Shown: piece by piece, positions 41,208-52,314 of the stretch
Numbering within the stretch: position 1 is the first letter of the stretch
How the letters are laid out: every line of letters begins with the position of its first letter
NCBI GenBank assembly: GCA_033558025.1
Contig: JAUCEF010000005.1
Span: 3,596,001-3,660,000, forward strand
From: Phytophthora sp. 'mugwort'
Lineage: Eukaryota > Oomycota > Peronosporomycetes > Peronosporales > Peronosporaceae
DNA: 64,000 nt
Reading direction: 5' to 3'
Notes under the pieces: generated by a model
The model's database searches: none
What the model was told of the DNA's origin: nothing
Seen by the model: only the letters and a program-made list of their open reading frames with translations
Made by a program: the position numbers and the translations under genes

Positions 41208-42344
41208 ATGGTCGCAGCATCGTCGGAACACACCGCCGCAAACAAGGCCTCTGGGCAGCCGGAGCCGGAACTGAGCCCGAAGTTTGTGGCAGGCTTCGTC
41301 GAAGGAGTCAATGTCAAGGAGGAGCCAAAGCACGAGATGTCCGAGTACAAGCGCAAGGAGTTGAGCGGCGAGCTGCAACCCGAGCCGTTCCTCATCGAGA
41401 ACCCCCACCGCTTTGTGCTCTTCCCCATCCAGGAGCATGACGTGTGGCAGATGTACAAGAAGGCTGAGGCCTCCTTTTGGACGGCCGAGGAGCTTGACCT
41501 GGTTCACGACCTCAAGGACTGGGCGAACCTCACGGACAACGAGCGCCACTTCATTAAGCACGTGCTCGCCTTTTTCGCTGCTAGCGACGGTATCGTGAAC
41601 GAAAATCTGGCTATGAACTTCAGTAATGAAGTGCAGGTGCCCGAGGCTCGTTGCTTCTACGGGTTCCAGATCGCTATCGAGAACATTCACTCAGAGGTCT
41701 ACTCGCTGCTCATCGACACGTACATTAAGGACGCCGTTGAGAAGGACCATCTGCTTCGTGCAATCGAAACCATCCCTTGTGTCACGAAGAAAGCTCACTG
41801 GGCGTTGAAGTGGTGCGACCCGCGTCTGTCCTCCTATCCGGAGCGTCTACTGGCCTTCGCTGCTGTTGAGGGCATCTTCTTCTCGGGCTCTTTCTGCTCC
41901 ATCTTCTGGCTCAAGAAACGTGGCCTCATGCCGGGCCTCAGTTTTTCGAATGAGCTGATCAGCCGTGACGAGGGCATGCACACGGACTTCGCTTGCCTCA
42001 TGTACTCCAAGCTTGTTAACAAGTTGCCGGCGAGCCGTGTGCACGAGATCGTGCGCGACGCCGTGGTGATTGAGCACGAGTTCGTGTGTGATTCGCTTCC
42101 CGTTGAACTGATTGGTATGAACTCAGCGCTCATGTGCCAGTACATTGAGTTCGTGGCAGACCGCCTGCTTTACTCCCTGGGTGTACCCAAGATCTACAAC
42201 GTCAAGAACCCCTTCGACTGGATGGACATGATCTCTCTTCAGGGCAAAACTAACTTTTTCGAGAAGCGCGTGGGCGAGTACTCCAAGGCTGGCGTCGGTG
42301 TTGCTGCCGAGGACCAAGTGTTCACCCTCGACGCTGACTTCTAA
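41208..42344 (+). CDS. RRM2: Ribonucleoside-diphosphate reductase small subunit (class I R2)
   Basis: Supplies the diferric-tyrosyl radical for deoxyribonucleotide synthesis in the cytosol. 378 residues, intronless. Iron-ligand motifs are [31 protein letters not shown] and [10 protein letters not shown]. The radical Tyr is Y151 in ARCFYGFQ. The C-terminus ends in the short acidic/aromatic FTLDADF tail that docks in the large subunit. The start at 41208 follows a stretch lacking family similarity and gives an N-terminus ~40 residues ahead of the conserved [15 protein letters not shown]. Codon bias is high. Promoter has several E2F-like and CCAAT motifs, as expected for an S-phase gene. Confidence 0.97.
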   Translation: MVAASSEHTAANKASGQPEPELSPKFVAGFVEGVNVKEEPKHEMSEYKRKELSGELQPEPFLIENPHRFVLFPIQEHDVWQMYKKAEASFWTAEELDLVHDLKDWANLTDNERHFIKHVLAFFAASDGIVNENLAMNFSNEVQVPEARCFYGFQIAIENIHSEVYSLLIDTYIKDAVEKDHLLRAIETIPCVTKKAHWALKWCDPRLSSYPERLLAFAAVEGIFFSGSFCSIFWLKKRGLMPGLSFSNELISRDEGMHTDFACLMYSKLVNKLPASRVHEIVRDAVVIEHEFVCDSLPVELIGMNSALMCQYIEFVADRLLYSLGVPKIYNVKNPFDWMDMISLQGKTNFFEKRVGEYSKAGVGVAAEDQVFTLDADF

Positions 42345-42994
42345 TTCTGAGTCCATTTGAAAGCATGGGTTCATCGCCCGCAGCACACCATGCAGCTCCT
42401 TACATCGCGTGGTAAAAACTCTTAAGGTCGCAGCGGCAGTGTCTATAGCCAGCTTCGTTGCATATTTAAAAAAATCTACGCGTGGCATTTAGCCTTCAGT
42501 TTAAAATCTCTTGTTGATCATACTGTGCTACATTTTTCTGAAGTTGCCACAAGCCGGTGTCTAACCATGAAGTAGTCTACTGTTGAAAAAGGAAGTGAAG
42601 CAGAACTCGGGTACATGCACTTAGCTAGCTGACGGCTTGCGCTTGTCAATACAAGTAGCGCTAATAAGGAAGCGAAATTCCTTATCTTGTAAGTTCCGAT
42701 CTCAGATCTCTTGACGAAAGATAATTACTTATCACTTCAACATGGACTACTCACTTGAATACACATTGCACTAAGACAATGTGACAGGGTGACTTTGCTG
42801 ACGAATTGAACAGATAACAGGGGGCAGAAGACAAGAAGAACGCAGACTGTATTTTTTGGTGTTCAATATCGAGAATACGCTGCTGCGTGCTGGCGACGAG
42901 GGCGGCTCTGACGGTGCGCCTTTTCACTGACTTATTCGCTTTACGGTATCCGCCGACATCGCGCGACATACTCTTTTCTTTATACTGTTGTTAC
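42345..42994. other. Gap between RNR2 and the PX gene, one small reading frame
   Basis: A 72-codon minus-strand ORF (42969-42751) starts with ATG and has a basic N-terminal part (GGYRKANKSVKRRTVRAALVA). It is followed by unremarkable sequence, with no homologue recognised. It lies 26 bp beyond the stop of the PX gene on the same strand. It may be a small gene or chance; the rest of the gap looks non-coding. Confidence 0.3.
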
Positions 42995-44191
42995 TTATTT
43001 AGAGGCAGTTGCCACCCCGGAGACGGAATTCATAAAATCCATGTTCAGTCCCTCACCGTCATCATCGTCGTCGTCAAAGCCGTCAATGTTAATCATGCTG
43101 CTCTCGCGAGGTTGGACAGATGACCGTTCGCTGTAGGCCCCAATGGAGCTGCGAGTGAACTTGAAAAACCTCTTCTCAGCCGTCTCCGTTTGACTGGCAG
43201 GTGAGTCATCGATGGCTGGAGGCTCGCACGCAGGCTGCTCTTTCCCGCCGTTTGATGCATTTGAAGACGCAGTAGAAAATGCCACCAAGGAGGCGAATTC
43301 TTCGTCTTCCTCGCCTTCAATGTCGTTCTCAAAATCCTCCTTCATGAGCGTATCTTTGACAGGTGCTGGCACCGGCATCACAAACTCGTCCACAGAAGGC
43401 GGGGACGGCGGGTTGCTACTGGAACTGGTTGAAGAAGCACCATCGCTGTAACGTAGCTGAGACTTCGGGTCTTCCTCGAGTGAGAGCTGTTTTGGCTGAG
43501 GACGCGGGGGGCTGCGTTCACGCCTGTTGTTCGTCTGCTTCATGGGACTGGCGACTGGGGGACTGTACTTCTGGGCGGCGCCACCGATAAAGCGACCCTC
43601 CTGGTCAACGGGCATCGCGTTTGACACGGGGTGGTAGTTGGTGAAGTCCTTAACATCCATTGTATCGCGGATCGTCTCATTCGTGGGCGACCGATCAGCA
43701 GCACCGATTGCGGCGCCGTCTCCTCCCACTACACCGGTCGTGAGCCAGTCGCGGACGCTTGTGAAAGGGAAGCCACTGCATGTGGGGCACTTGGGTGTGG
43801 TGGTGAAGGTGTGCGATGCGAGCAGGGCGACAAAATTGCGTAACGCCTTCTTGCGATAGTTAATAACGACGGGCGTGACGCTCGTGAATACGTGCTTGCG
43901 CGGAAACTCGAAGAGATTAAGCACCTTCTCGTAGTTGCGGCATCCGGGGCACTTCTTGTCGGTCTTGGCGAAGAAGTCGACAAGGTCGTTGCGTAGCTGG
44001 AGGAACTCGGAGAAGCGGCGCGGGGCCTCCCAGACCTGTCCGGAGCGGATATTCGTGACGCGTACGTGGTAGCGCACCTTGCCGCCGTCAGACGAGTCCA
44101 CATTAAGGATCTGTACGCGCACGAGGCACTTTTCGTCCACACGGCCCAGGTCGCCGTTGCGCGAGTAAGCGTAGCGCGTCGTGGGCTTCAT
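42995..44191 (-). CDS. PX-domain protein with two CxxC pairs
   Basis: 398 residues, no intron. Residues ~22-125 form a PX domain: strands KCLVRVQILNVD and VRYHVRVTN, then EAPRRFSEFLQLRNDL carrying the RR(Y/F) motif, and FPRKHVF...VINYRKKALRNFVALL for the Pro-rich turn and C-terminal helices. Two CxxC pairs (C81/C84 and C135/C138, in KCPGC and KCPTC) flank the second half and could bind a zinc ion; this is not standard for PX domains. The rest is disordered with Pro/Ser-rich and acidic stretches (DDDDDDGEG). Probably a peripheral endosomal protein. Cargo unknown. Confidence 0.78.
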   Translation of the reverse strand: MKPTTRYAYSRNGDLGRVDEKCLVRVQILNVDSSDGGKVRYHVRVTNIRSGQVWEAPRRFSEFLQLRNDLVDFFAKTDKKCPGCRNYEKVLNLFEFPRKHVFTSVTPVVINYRKKALRNFVALLASHTFTTTPKCPTCSGFPFTSVRDWLTTGVVGGDGAAIGAADRSPTNETIRDTMDVKDFTNYHPVSNAMPVDQEGRFIGGAAQKYSPPVASPMKQTNNRRERSPPRPQPKQLSLEEDPKSQLRYSDGASSTSSSSNPPSPPSVDEFVMPVPAPVKDTLMKEDFENDIEGEEDEEFASLVAFSTASSNASNGGKEQPACEPPAIDDSPASQTETAEKRFFKFTRSSIGAYSERSSVQPRESSMINIDGFDDDDDDGEGLNMDFMNSVSGVATASK

Positions 44192-46335
44192 TTGGATATT
44201 CGGGGACGCAGCTTGGCTTGGATAGTGCTTTCCAGCAAGCTGGATGGTGAATGGCGCATTCTTCGTGCGACGGCTGAGGAATGGAGCTCCTCGAGTAAGA
44301 TGCGAGGTTTCAGAGGCCGGTTCTGTTTTTCAGCCAATCGCCTGGGGACATCGATGGCATCTTGGTCCCACCCTTTGACAGACAGGTTTCACTTGCCTTT
44401 TGTATGTGACGGAAAGCCGGTTCCACTGGTAGCGGAGTGACGTCAGCGCCACAGTTTTGCCGAAGACGGTACGGCTGTCGCCCTCGCCGCACAGTGCAAT
44501 GCTCAGAGCATCAGATGGCGACCAAAATGACAGGCAGTCAAGTCTCGCGGAGTTGCAAAGGAAAAGCCACTGACATGCGAATAAGGGCCATGTTGTCACT
44601 CACTGGGCGGCATCCCCGCCAAGCCGAACGTGTCAAGCGCGCGGAGTGCTCGCTGCCGGTTGCGTAGTGGTTTCGTGTATCGGACCTTACGACAGTGTTG
44701 CCAGCGCTGTCTTTTACTGACCTGAGGTGCAACCGATGCCGGGGATTTCTTGTATTGTTGTCGCGCTTGTTGTTGTGTCATACCCGCAGCTGGGACTGCT
44801 GCAGCTGACGAGCCCGTCAATCGCGTTCGTGAAGCAGCACAGATGTACCAGTATCTTCACAGCGTATCCGGAGTCCACATACTGTACTACATGTAGCGAT
44901 GTTTTGGGCTAAGCACTGACTCAGTATGCGCCTCACAAACACTTCAATGAAAGCTCAGCTCCCAAACGCAATATCTAGCGCACCAGCTTCAATCAGAAGC
45001 AACATGCGCTTGTATTTTTAGCAGGGGATGACGTGCTCATCTTGTATCCGAGCCAGCACTAGCTCCTTTTGGATTGTAGTCATGACGAGAAACGCTCAGA
45101 ACGATTTTCATATGAGACAGCAGTGTGTAGCGGTGCATGTGTGTTGGCTCAGAACCAGCTCTGTGTAAATCCCCGATCAGATGACGTATAAAATACATGT
45201 AACTTTCTAAGGTGTACACGCATTGTATTGTGCAGGACGTACTGTATTACTAGTATCTCTTTGCGCTTCTACGGTCGAAAATTTGGAACCGAATGTTGAC
45301 GTCTGTATCGCTCTACCTTGAGCAAGTACACAACTGCACGACTCCGATGTACGCACAAGAACACAGTGGCTACTTCGTGCAAGAAGTACATGTAGTTACA
45401 GTGTTGTAAAAACATCAGTGATATTTATCGGAGCTCACGGTAAGACTTCTTGGATAGGCGCGGCAGTGACTGCCTCCAGCCTGTTAGCGATCACACCCAA
45501 CCTTTTCGTGGAGGCAGCAAGTTTTTATTGATCAAGTGGGTCAGCACGACATGGATATCACGCTTTGCAGAGCACTTCAACTGGATTGCAATTTGTTAAT
45601 AATCGCCGCATGCTCACCGAGGCACCATTGTTGCTTTCGCTACACTGCCAAGCTCTGTCAATTGGACATTGACTTGGGTGCAAGAATGCTGTCGCAGACG
45701 GATGGCTTTGCGAATGATCACAGAACGCTTCCGTTCGCGTGGATTTTAATTGCTACCTATTGGAAACAGCGATGACTATCGCGGCATGCACCTTTGTGAC
45801 ATCCCTGTAGCAAATCGTTTATGTCATGATAGCCTTTCCCCAATTCCTTCATAATGCGGACGCCACCAGTATTGTGAATTCCAGCCAAACTTCCCGATGC
45901 TGGTCGGTTCACCAGCAGTGGGTTGAATCGGCCAATACAATTCTCAAAGTTGTTTGGAAATCGGCCAAACTCTTTCGTATGGTACGGCAACGTTTTGACT
46001 AAGTACGAACTTGTCCTTATTGGTGACCATTGTTAACTCAAGTGCGTTTGGACTTTGGTCGATTCGCAGGTCGATTTGGGCGTCGATTCAACCAATCGAC
46101 CGCGGAAACTTCGACTAGAACGCACAATAACATCGATCAAAACGCCATTGAACTCTCACAATTGTCAGGCGCATCATTATGCACGCGATATATTGCTATC
46201 CATAGTCTGAGCTGGGTTTTCCGCAATATCATTTGCTTCGTCCGCTTCCGCCCACACTGCAACATCAACCACCCCAACGCATCTAACCAGCATTAGACTC
46301 CCGTCTTTCATTGCATTGCAACTATTTCCACACAA
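44192..46335. other. 2.1 kb gap without a supported gene
   Basis: The longest empty stretch. Reading frames are short, mostly lack ATG starts, and show no recognisable motif or strand-consistent codon bias. Short GTAC/TACATGTA palindromes occur (e.g. near 44880 and 45385), as elsewhere in the window. No tRNA or repeat structure found. Confidence 0.5.
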
Positions 46336-46806
46336 CTAGCAGCAACACGCACCTGGCTTGTTAGAGCCAAGCTTCGGTCGATCCGGCTTGGCGATAGAGA
46401 CGCGCAGCGTTCTCCCAAACAGCTCCGACTCTAGTGAGCACAATAGCCAAAAATACTGTACTTTTAGCAACAACAACCGTGTTCACACATCACCAGCCGA
46501 TATATCCCACGTACCATCCATATTGTCAATAGCCGATCTGGCATCCGCTTCGTCCTCGAACTCGACGAAGCCGAAGCCTTTGCTTCTCTCTGTACAACAC
46601 AATTATCGCCCATGCCACCCAGTCAGTTCCGCAGTTCCCACTTGTCCAACGAATTCCGCAGACGTACGCGTCTTGTAGTCCATGGCGATCTGTACGCTCT
46701 TGATGGGTCCAAAGGGGACGAAGGCCGTGTACAGCCCCTGCTCCGTCACTTGGTTGTCCAGGCCGCCCACGTAAAGAGCGCGCTTGTCCGCCTTGTTGCC
46801 CGTCAT
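46336..46806 (-). CDS. Cyclophilin-E (PPIE)-type RRM protein without isomerase domain
   Basis: Exons 46806-46668, 46589-~46513 and ~46427 to the end join in frame. The RRM matches the N-terminal RNA-binding domain of PPIE/Cyp33: RALYVGGLDNQVTEQGLYTAFVPFG, IQIAMDYKT-type strand, RSKGFGFVEFEDEADARSAI, and NMDESELFGRTLRVSIAKP across the last splice. After KPDRPKLGSNKP the frame ends within a few codons, so the peptidyl-prolyl isomerase domain normally attached is absent. The terminal reading is either GACCC or, with one more small intron, VAMQ. The start at 46806 is 183 bp from the divergent V-ATPase gene. Likely binds RNA in the spliceosome or chromatin context. Confidence 0.75.
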
Positions 46807-46989
46807 TCTAGACTCGATGACCTCGAGGCAATTATTGCCAGTGCTACCGTAATTGTCAATATGATGCGAACTTAAGGCTTTGGTTAAGTGCGGCCTGATC
46901 TTTTGAGGCGAAACGCCAAGCAGATTTTTAGAAGCCAAGGGGGCGAAGCACAAACGGCAGCAGCGCCTCGTTCAACGCAGTATATCACT

Positions 46990-47933
46990 ATGAGTACAGC
47001 CACGGATGAACTATTTAACCAAGGTGCGTGAAATGAGAGAGATGAATGGTCATGCGCGCGCAACAACGAGCTCGTAATACGCTGTTGTTGTGGAGATATC
47101 GTGACTAGACGACGGCACTTTAGCTATTAATTGAACATGCTTGGCAATTGCATCCGGCAGGTTGGGGCGACGTGCTGAGCAACATCTCGCCGTATGCGTG
47201 GGGGAGCATGGGAGTGGCTTTTGGCCTGTCCTTCTCTGTCGTCGGCGCTGCCTGGTGCGTTTTGGATCAGCCTCGGACCATTACAATCTTCGGAGCAGAG
47301 ACTGACTTTTTGGCTGTTACTTTCCGTGACGACAGGGGTATCTTCATCACGGGATCGAGCCTGCTGGGTGCGGCTGTGAAGGCCCCGCGTGTGCGATCCA
47401 AGAACCTCGTGAGCATCATCTTCTGCGAAGCCAATGCTATCTACGGCGTCATCATTGCGATCATTCTGCAGAGCAAGGTGGGGGTTGAGGCGGAGGGTGC
47501 TATTAGATTAACGCAATTCAGAGTTCTGACAGAGTGGGGACTTTGATAATGGCTGAGCAGATGAACCAGCCTGGCCTGCGTAACGAAGGAGACGAACCAA
47601 TTAGCGAGCAGGCGCTATACTTTGCAGGATACGCCGTGTTCGGCTCTGGCCTCGCCGTGGGCTTGACGAACCTTGCCAGCGGGTACGAGCAGTTGCTTTC
47701 ATGCATGGCCAAAGTAGAGGAGGAACTATTTCGCTGACTGCGGGTATCTTGGTTTAATGCTTTATTGCAGGGTGTCCGTCGGTATTGCTGGCAGCAGCTG
47801 TGTGCTCGCTGATGCTCAGAATGCCTCACTTTATGTGACGATTTTAATTGTGGAGATTTTCGCTAGTGCGCTGGGCATCTTCGGTGTCATCGTCGGCATT
47901 ATTCTGTCCAACAACGCGGAATTTCCTAAGTAA
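46990..47933 (+). CDS. V-type H+-ATPase proteolipid subunit c'' (Vma16 type)
   Basis: Membrane rotor subunit of the vacuolar proton pump. Five exons (46990-47023, 47161-47254, 47336-47477, 47561-47682, 47771-47933) keep frame throughout and give 184 residues. The first is a short 5' exon coding [11 protein letters not shown], which supplies the only usable ATG. Family blocks: [67 protein letters not shown] (with the proton-carrying Glu), [22 protein letters not shown], and [21 protein letters not shown]. The long luminal/cytoplasmic N-terminal extension of yeast Vma16 is short here. Confidence 0.93.
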
Positions 47934-48138
47934 GTGGCGGTGGCGTCGAGAAGATTTCATTGTCAGCACACAAAGTCACGCATGCACAACTACCATAGGC
48001 TAGTTCGATGCGTGGAGAATCATTTTGTGACTGCACCCAGTTCATACGCACCATCTAAGCACACCAATACATTGCCTTTTCTCTTTTTTATGAGGAACGA
48101 TCGGCGTGTGGTTGGCAAGACCCCAGAGTAGATACGAG

Positions 48139-49885
48139 TTATTTCCACATCGCACGATCACTATCGACATCTACAGGCGTGTACCATTCGGGAAGTAGGC
48201 GGTCTGGGTTGTATCTGGCGTCGGAAAGGAAAGCATAGCGTGAGCGTTCAGTAGAAGCATGTAGAGATCAATGGATTTTTAGGCGAATACCGACCGGTAG
48301 TTGAGGAAAAGCTCTTCTTCGTCTGCAATGTCAGCAGTGGTAACAAATGCGAGACCCTATTTGATGCATACAATGAAGTGGTCAGTATAATTATAGATTG
48401 GGCAGATGTAAGCCCTTATCGATAACGTACATGCACGATAGCGCGCTTGCCAAACATGGAAAAGCGTGAGGGTTCCTGCACAAAGCTATTCGGAATGAGC
48501 TCATCGTACTCTTTGGTCGTGAATGGTTCTGGACAAAATCGGAGCAACAACCCACTTTAGATAAACACGAGAAGCAACGGTAGCAACTTTAAAGGCGACA
48601 AGTAGTGGCAAACCTTGCGGTGGAAAGTCAAATGCGAAGCCCATCACATTGGGAGACGTTCCACTGGGAGGATGATTGATCTTGTGTGCGACAGCAAGCG
48701 GATTGCGCGGCTTCGATGCTGGTTTAGCGCGCAATATTCGTTAACTGCCGTATTCGGGAGAAATTATGTTTAGTAGAGACAAGCAATATCTTACACTCAT
48801 TCTTCGCGTCAATGATCACGCTGTCGAAGCGAGCTCTGGCGTACGGGTTGTTAGACAGCTTGCTCAAATGTTGTTTCTGGTATATGTATTTGCAAAACAC
48901 GCATAGCGGTTTAGAACCAAGTGACCACAATTCACTTGCACGTAAACTGTATTACCTTCTTGTAATGCTCTGGTAAGTAGACAATCCCCGGGTACAACGC
49001 CTGTTTGGGTATTGCCAGAGTTTATAGTAAGAAAATGAATGGCGGCCTAAATTCATAAACAAACCTAGGCGGAAGCTTACCACCAGCGATCCAATAGACG
49101 CAGACCCGCGAAGCTTAACGCCTTCGCCGGCATCAGGAATACTCGACTCTTCAACATTCAAGGTGAACCCGAAGAGCTCCTCGAAGTTGTCACTAATTCC
49201 AAGCTAACGGACAGCAGACGCATTCATCAGGATGGTCCTCAACTGCAGCAACAAGATTGTAGACGTTATATTTACCTTTTCTTCCACTTCAGTGGTGCGT
49301 TCGAACCCAGACAATGACATCTTGGAGGCGCATTTCTCCGACTCCTTGGGCATCTTCAACACCGCCTCAAAGCAGCTCTGGACCTGTTGACAGCACCATG
49401 AATACACAATTCAGCATCAACCTGAATCTCCCACCCTACTAAACTTCTATGTTCCGTGCGCACACACACACCTGCTTAGCGATCTCGTCCTGCACATACT
49501 GCTTCTGCTGCTCGAACTTCTTTGTGCCGACGATCTCTACGGCCTGGTCGAACAGGTCCTTGTGTTCTCTACCGCATCAATCGACAACCGACATCTCCAT
49601 TAATACCGAAGCCAGATTCAATTGCAGTCTCCATTTCCCATCGACACTCACATATTGGCGTTCAACGGGTCCAGCTTCAAGCTTCGAAAGCAGCTCAGCA
49701 CAGCGGCGACACCTACATCAGCCTCCTCCTGCACACGTTTACGCCGCAATCAGCGCAGTTCTCCCTTGCACTGATGAAAATACGATGCTCTATACCATCT
49801 GAACGATGAAATAACGCACCTGGAAGCGCCGCGCAGGCGTGGTGCCCGCGATCCGGAGCTGCAGCCTACGCCACACGCTCGTCAT
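48139..49885 (-). CDS. SETD9-like SET-domain protein (multi-exon)
   Basis: About nine small exons. N-terminus MTSVWRRLQLRIAG could be a targeting peptide. Helical segments (CFRSLKLDPLNANM, DLFDQAVEIVGTKKFEQQKQ, QSCFEAVLKMPKE) precede the SET-like part: LGISDNFEELFGFTLNVEESS, DAGEGVKLRGSASIGSLVALYPGIVY, ARARFDSVIIDAKNE, NPLAVAHKINHPP (the NH..P core of SET domains) and ADEEELFLNYRYSP (the ELFLNY tail motif). Order and spacing match SETD9-like proteins as I recall them. Lysine methyltransferase activity is inferred from the fold only; the substrate is unknown. It ends ...WYTPVDVDSDRAMWK. Starts 106 bp from SAM50. Confidence 0.72.
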
Positions 49886-49991
49886 GGCCGCCGCCCACTT
49901 GAAAACTTGCAGTTTAGTGTCATGTCACACATCACTTTAGTGACATCGGATTTGCGGCCAATACACAGCCTGACAGGAGGGAGTGACTGCG
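49886..49991. promoter_or_regulatory. Divergent promoter region, SETD9-like / SAM50
   Basis: Only 106 bp between opposed start codons, the tightest head-to-head pair in the window. Confidence 0.45.
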
Positions 49992-52019
49992 ATGACGAGC
50001 ACCAGCAGCGAGATGCCGAAGCCCGCGGCCGAGCCGCCGCACCCGTGGGGTCCGCAAATGCGCATCGACAAGGTCTTCCTTAAGGGAAACGACCGCACAA
50101 AGTGCGTTCCATTCTAAACATCCCTATCATGCTTGCTAGCTACTGGCACCGGTGGTGCGTTGTATTTTAACTCTGAAACCTGTGGTGTGCGTACAGACCC
50201 GAGGTGTTCGAGAACGAACTCCAGGTAGGTAATGGGGATCGAAGGACAGGATGTAGCGTCTTGTATTTGACCTAAGGATGACGTCTTGGATCTGCAGGGG
50301 GCGTATAGCGCCGAGCGTATCGGGGAGTTGGTGCACAAACTGGAGGAGGCCACGGAGCAATTCAAGGCTCTCGACATCTTTGAGTCGATTAACATTGATC
50401 TGGACAAAGGTTCGGGCCTGATAGGGGAGGTAGATCACGAGAGATGAGTGGTGTACTGATAAATTGTGGATTTGTTTCGGATTCAGCGAGCTCTGGCAAA
50501 CGCGACGAGACGGACGTCACTATCACGGTGAAGGAGAAGGGCTGGCGGTCTTTGCATGTGGGCGCAACTACTGACGGCAACGACGAAGCAGGAGTATGAT
50601 ATAGATTTGGCCTTACAGTTTATGAAGCAGAGCAGAAGAGATACTGACGTTTTTTTAATCTGTTGATACGATGCAGGAATCCTCGCTTACGTTGTCAAAC
50701 GCGCTCGGAGAAGCGGAGAAGATCACGTTGAGTGCCACTTACGCGCGTTCGGGCAGTAATACACAGCGCGCGACATTCAAGAAGCCGCGCTTTTGGGGTC
50801 TGCCGCTGTACTTAAGCGCCGTCGGCACCAATGAGCTGCACGTACGTCGTCCTCACAGCATAATTTGGCGGTGATGGAACCCCCCCACACTAATGGTGTA
50901 CATCGCTTTTTGTTTCGTCATTGCAGAACCAAGAGTGGCTGAGTTCGTATAACGAGAAAGTTCGTGCCGGAAGTATTTCCATTAGCGACTACGAAGGCGT
51001 GCACGATCTGTCGTTGAACGTTGGTTGGCGTGACCTACTTCCACGTCGTGACTCGAAGATCCCCACGGCGTACCGAGCATCACCCAGTATACTGGCAGAG
51101 GCAATGCCCTCCACCAAAACTAGTGTGAAATACGTGTTTACAGATGACAACCGGAACAATTTTGTGTATCCTACCGCTGGAGGGCTCTTCAAGTACACGT
51201 ACGTATCTTGCCAACGTGCTTAGGTCAAAGTCTTAGTGAGCCCACGAGTTATTTGTTTGACAATTAGGACGGAGATTGCCGGACTTGTGGGCGATGTGAA
51301 ATTCGTCAAGGCAGAGGTAGAAGGCCAGAAGCACGTCGCGGTTGGCCCCGTTCTGTTCGGATTCCCGATCATGAACTTCAGCCTGTCGTACCATGTGGGG
51401 ACAGTGAAGTCGTACGGCAGTGAGCAGCACCGGCCAGCGCGCATCAGCGACCGTTTCTTCCTAGGGGGTCCCATGAGCGTGCGTGGCTTCAACCACAAGG
51501 GCATTGGTCCTCGCGCTTCCCCTCTTGACGGTGGAGTTGCGCAAGGCGATGCGCTTGGTGGTGATGTGAGTTACAATGGAACGGCAAGCGTGGGATTCCC
51601 TGTCCCGTTGTCGCTTATTGCGGTACGTCTGCATTGTATCGCGTCATGCGAAGATGTTGCGTCTGACCTGTGCGATGGATACCTAACTGCTGCAGGCGCT
51701 GGGTCTCCGCGGACAGTTCTTTATCAATGCTGGCAACCTGACTACGTGGAGCCGCCTACTCGACGAAAAGAAATGGATGAAGAATCTCGTGGACGACACG
51801 CGCGTCTCCGTCGGTATGGGTCTAGTATGGGGAACTCGCATCGGCCGCCTCGAGGCCAACTATTCCTGGATTCTTAAGTCGCACGATCACGTAAGGACTT
51901 GTACATTTTTGGGGGGGATGTTTCTGTGGCTTGAGATTTTTTTTTGCCTAACGTGCACTTTTGCTTTTCAGGATAACATCAAACGCGCTCAACTTGGTCT
52001 GGGCATGACGTTTTGCTAG
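49992..52019 (+). CDS. SAM50: SAM50/Tob55 mitochondrial outer-membrane beta-barrel assembly protein
   Basis: Core of the sorting and assembly machinery that inserts beta-barrel proteins in the mitochondrial outer membrane. Nine exons (49992-50101, 50197-50224, 50298-50409, 50487-50593, 50677-50841, 50927-51198, 51268-51622, 51696-51890, 51972-52019) all join in frame to 463 residues. A POTRA-like segment comes first (IDKVFLKGNDRTK ... FKALDIFESINIDLD, then VTITVKEKG). The Omp85/bacterial-surface-antigen barrel follows, with the conserved ISDRFFLGGPMSVRGF loop (LGG..S.RGF, the L6 (V/I)RG(F/Y) motif). The last strand AQLGLGMTF ends in Phe-Cys, close to the beta-signal. Confidence 0.93.
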
Positions 52020-52314
52020 ATGCGACGTAGTAGAGAGGGCAAAACGGTACGGCAAGTTGATCAAATATACCCGTCGTCACACGTCACATGTTTCTGCTCG
52101 CTACATCCCCTTGCATTTTTGATACATCTAAGAATAACCGGCGAATAAGATTCACCCGTAATTCGTACGCTGTTTTACGGAGGATGATGCACCTAGGAAG
52201 ACCGATCAGAACGTAGGCCACTCACTCTCTGAGATCTGGTGTAGGGGAGAAGACTCGCAGTCTCGCTGGAGCTTCCAAGCAGCACCGCTAGTCTCCATAG
52301 CTTCGTTCGACGCC

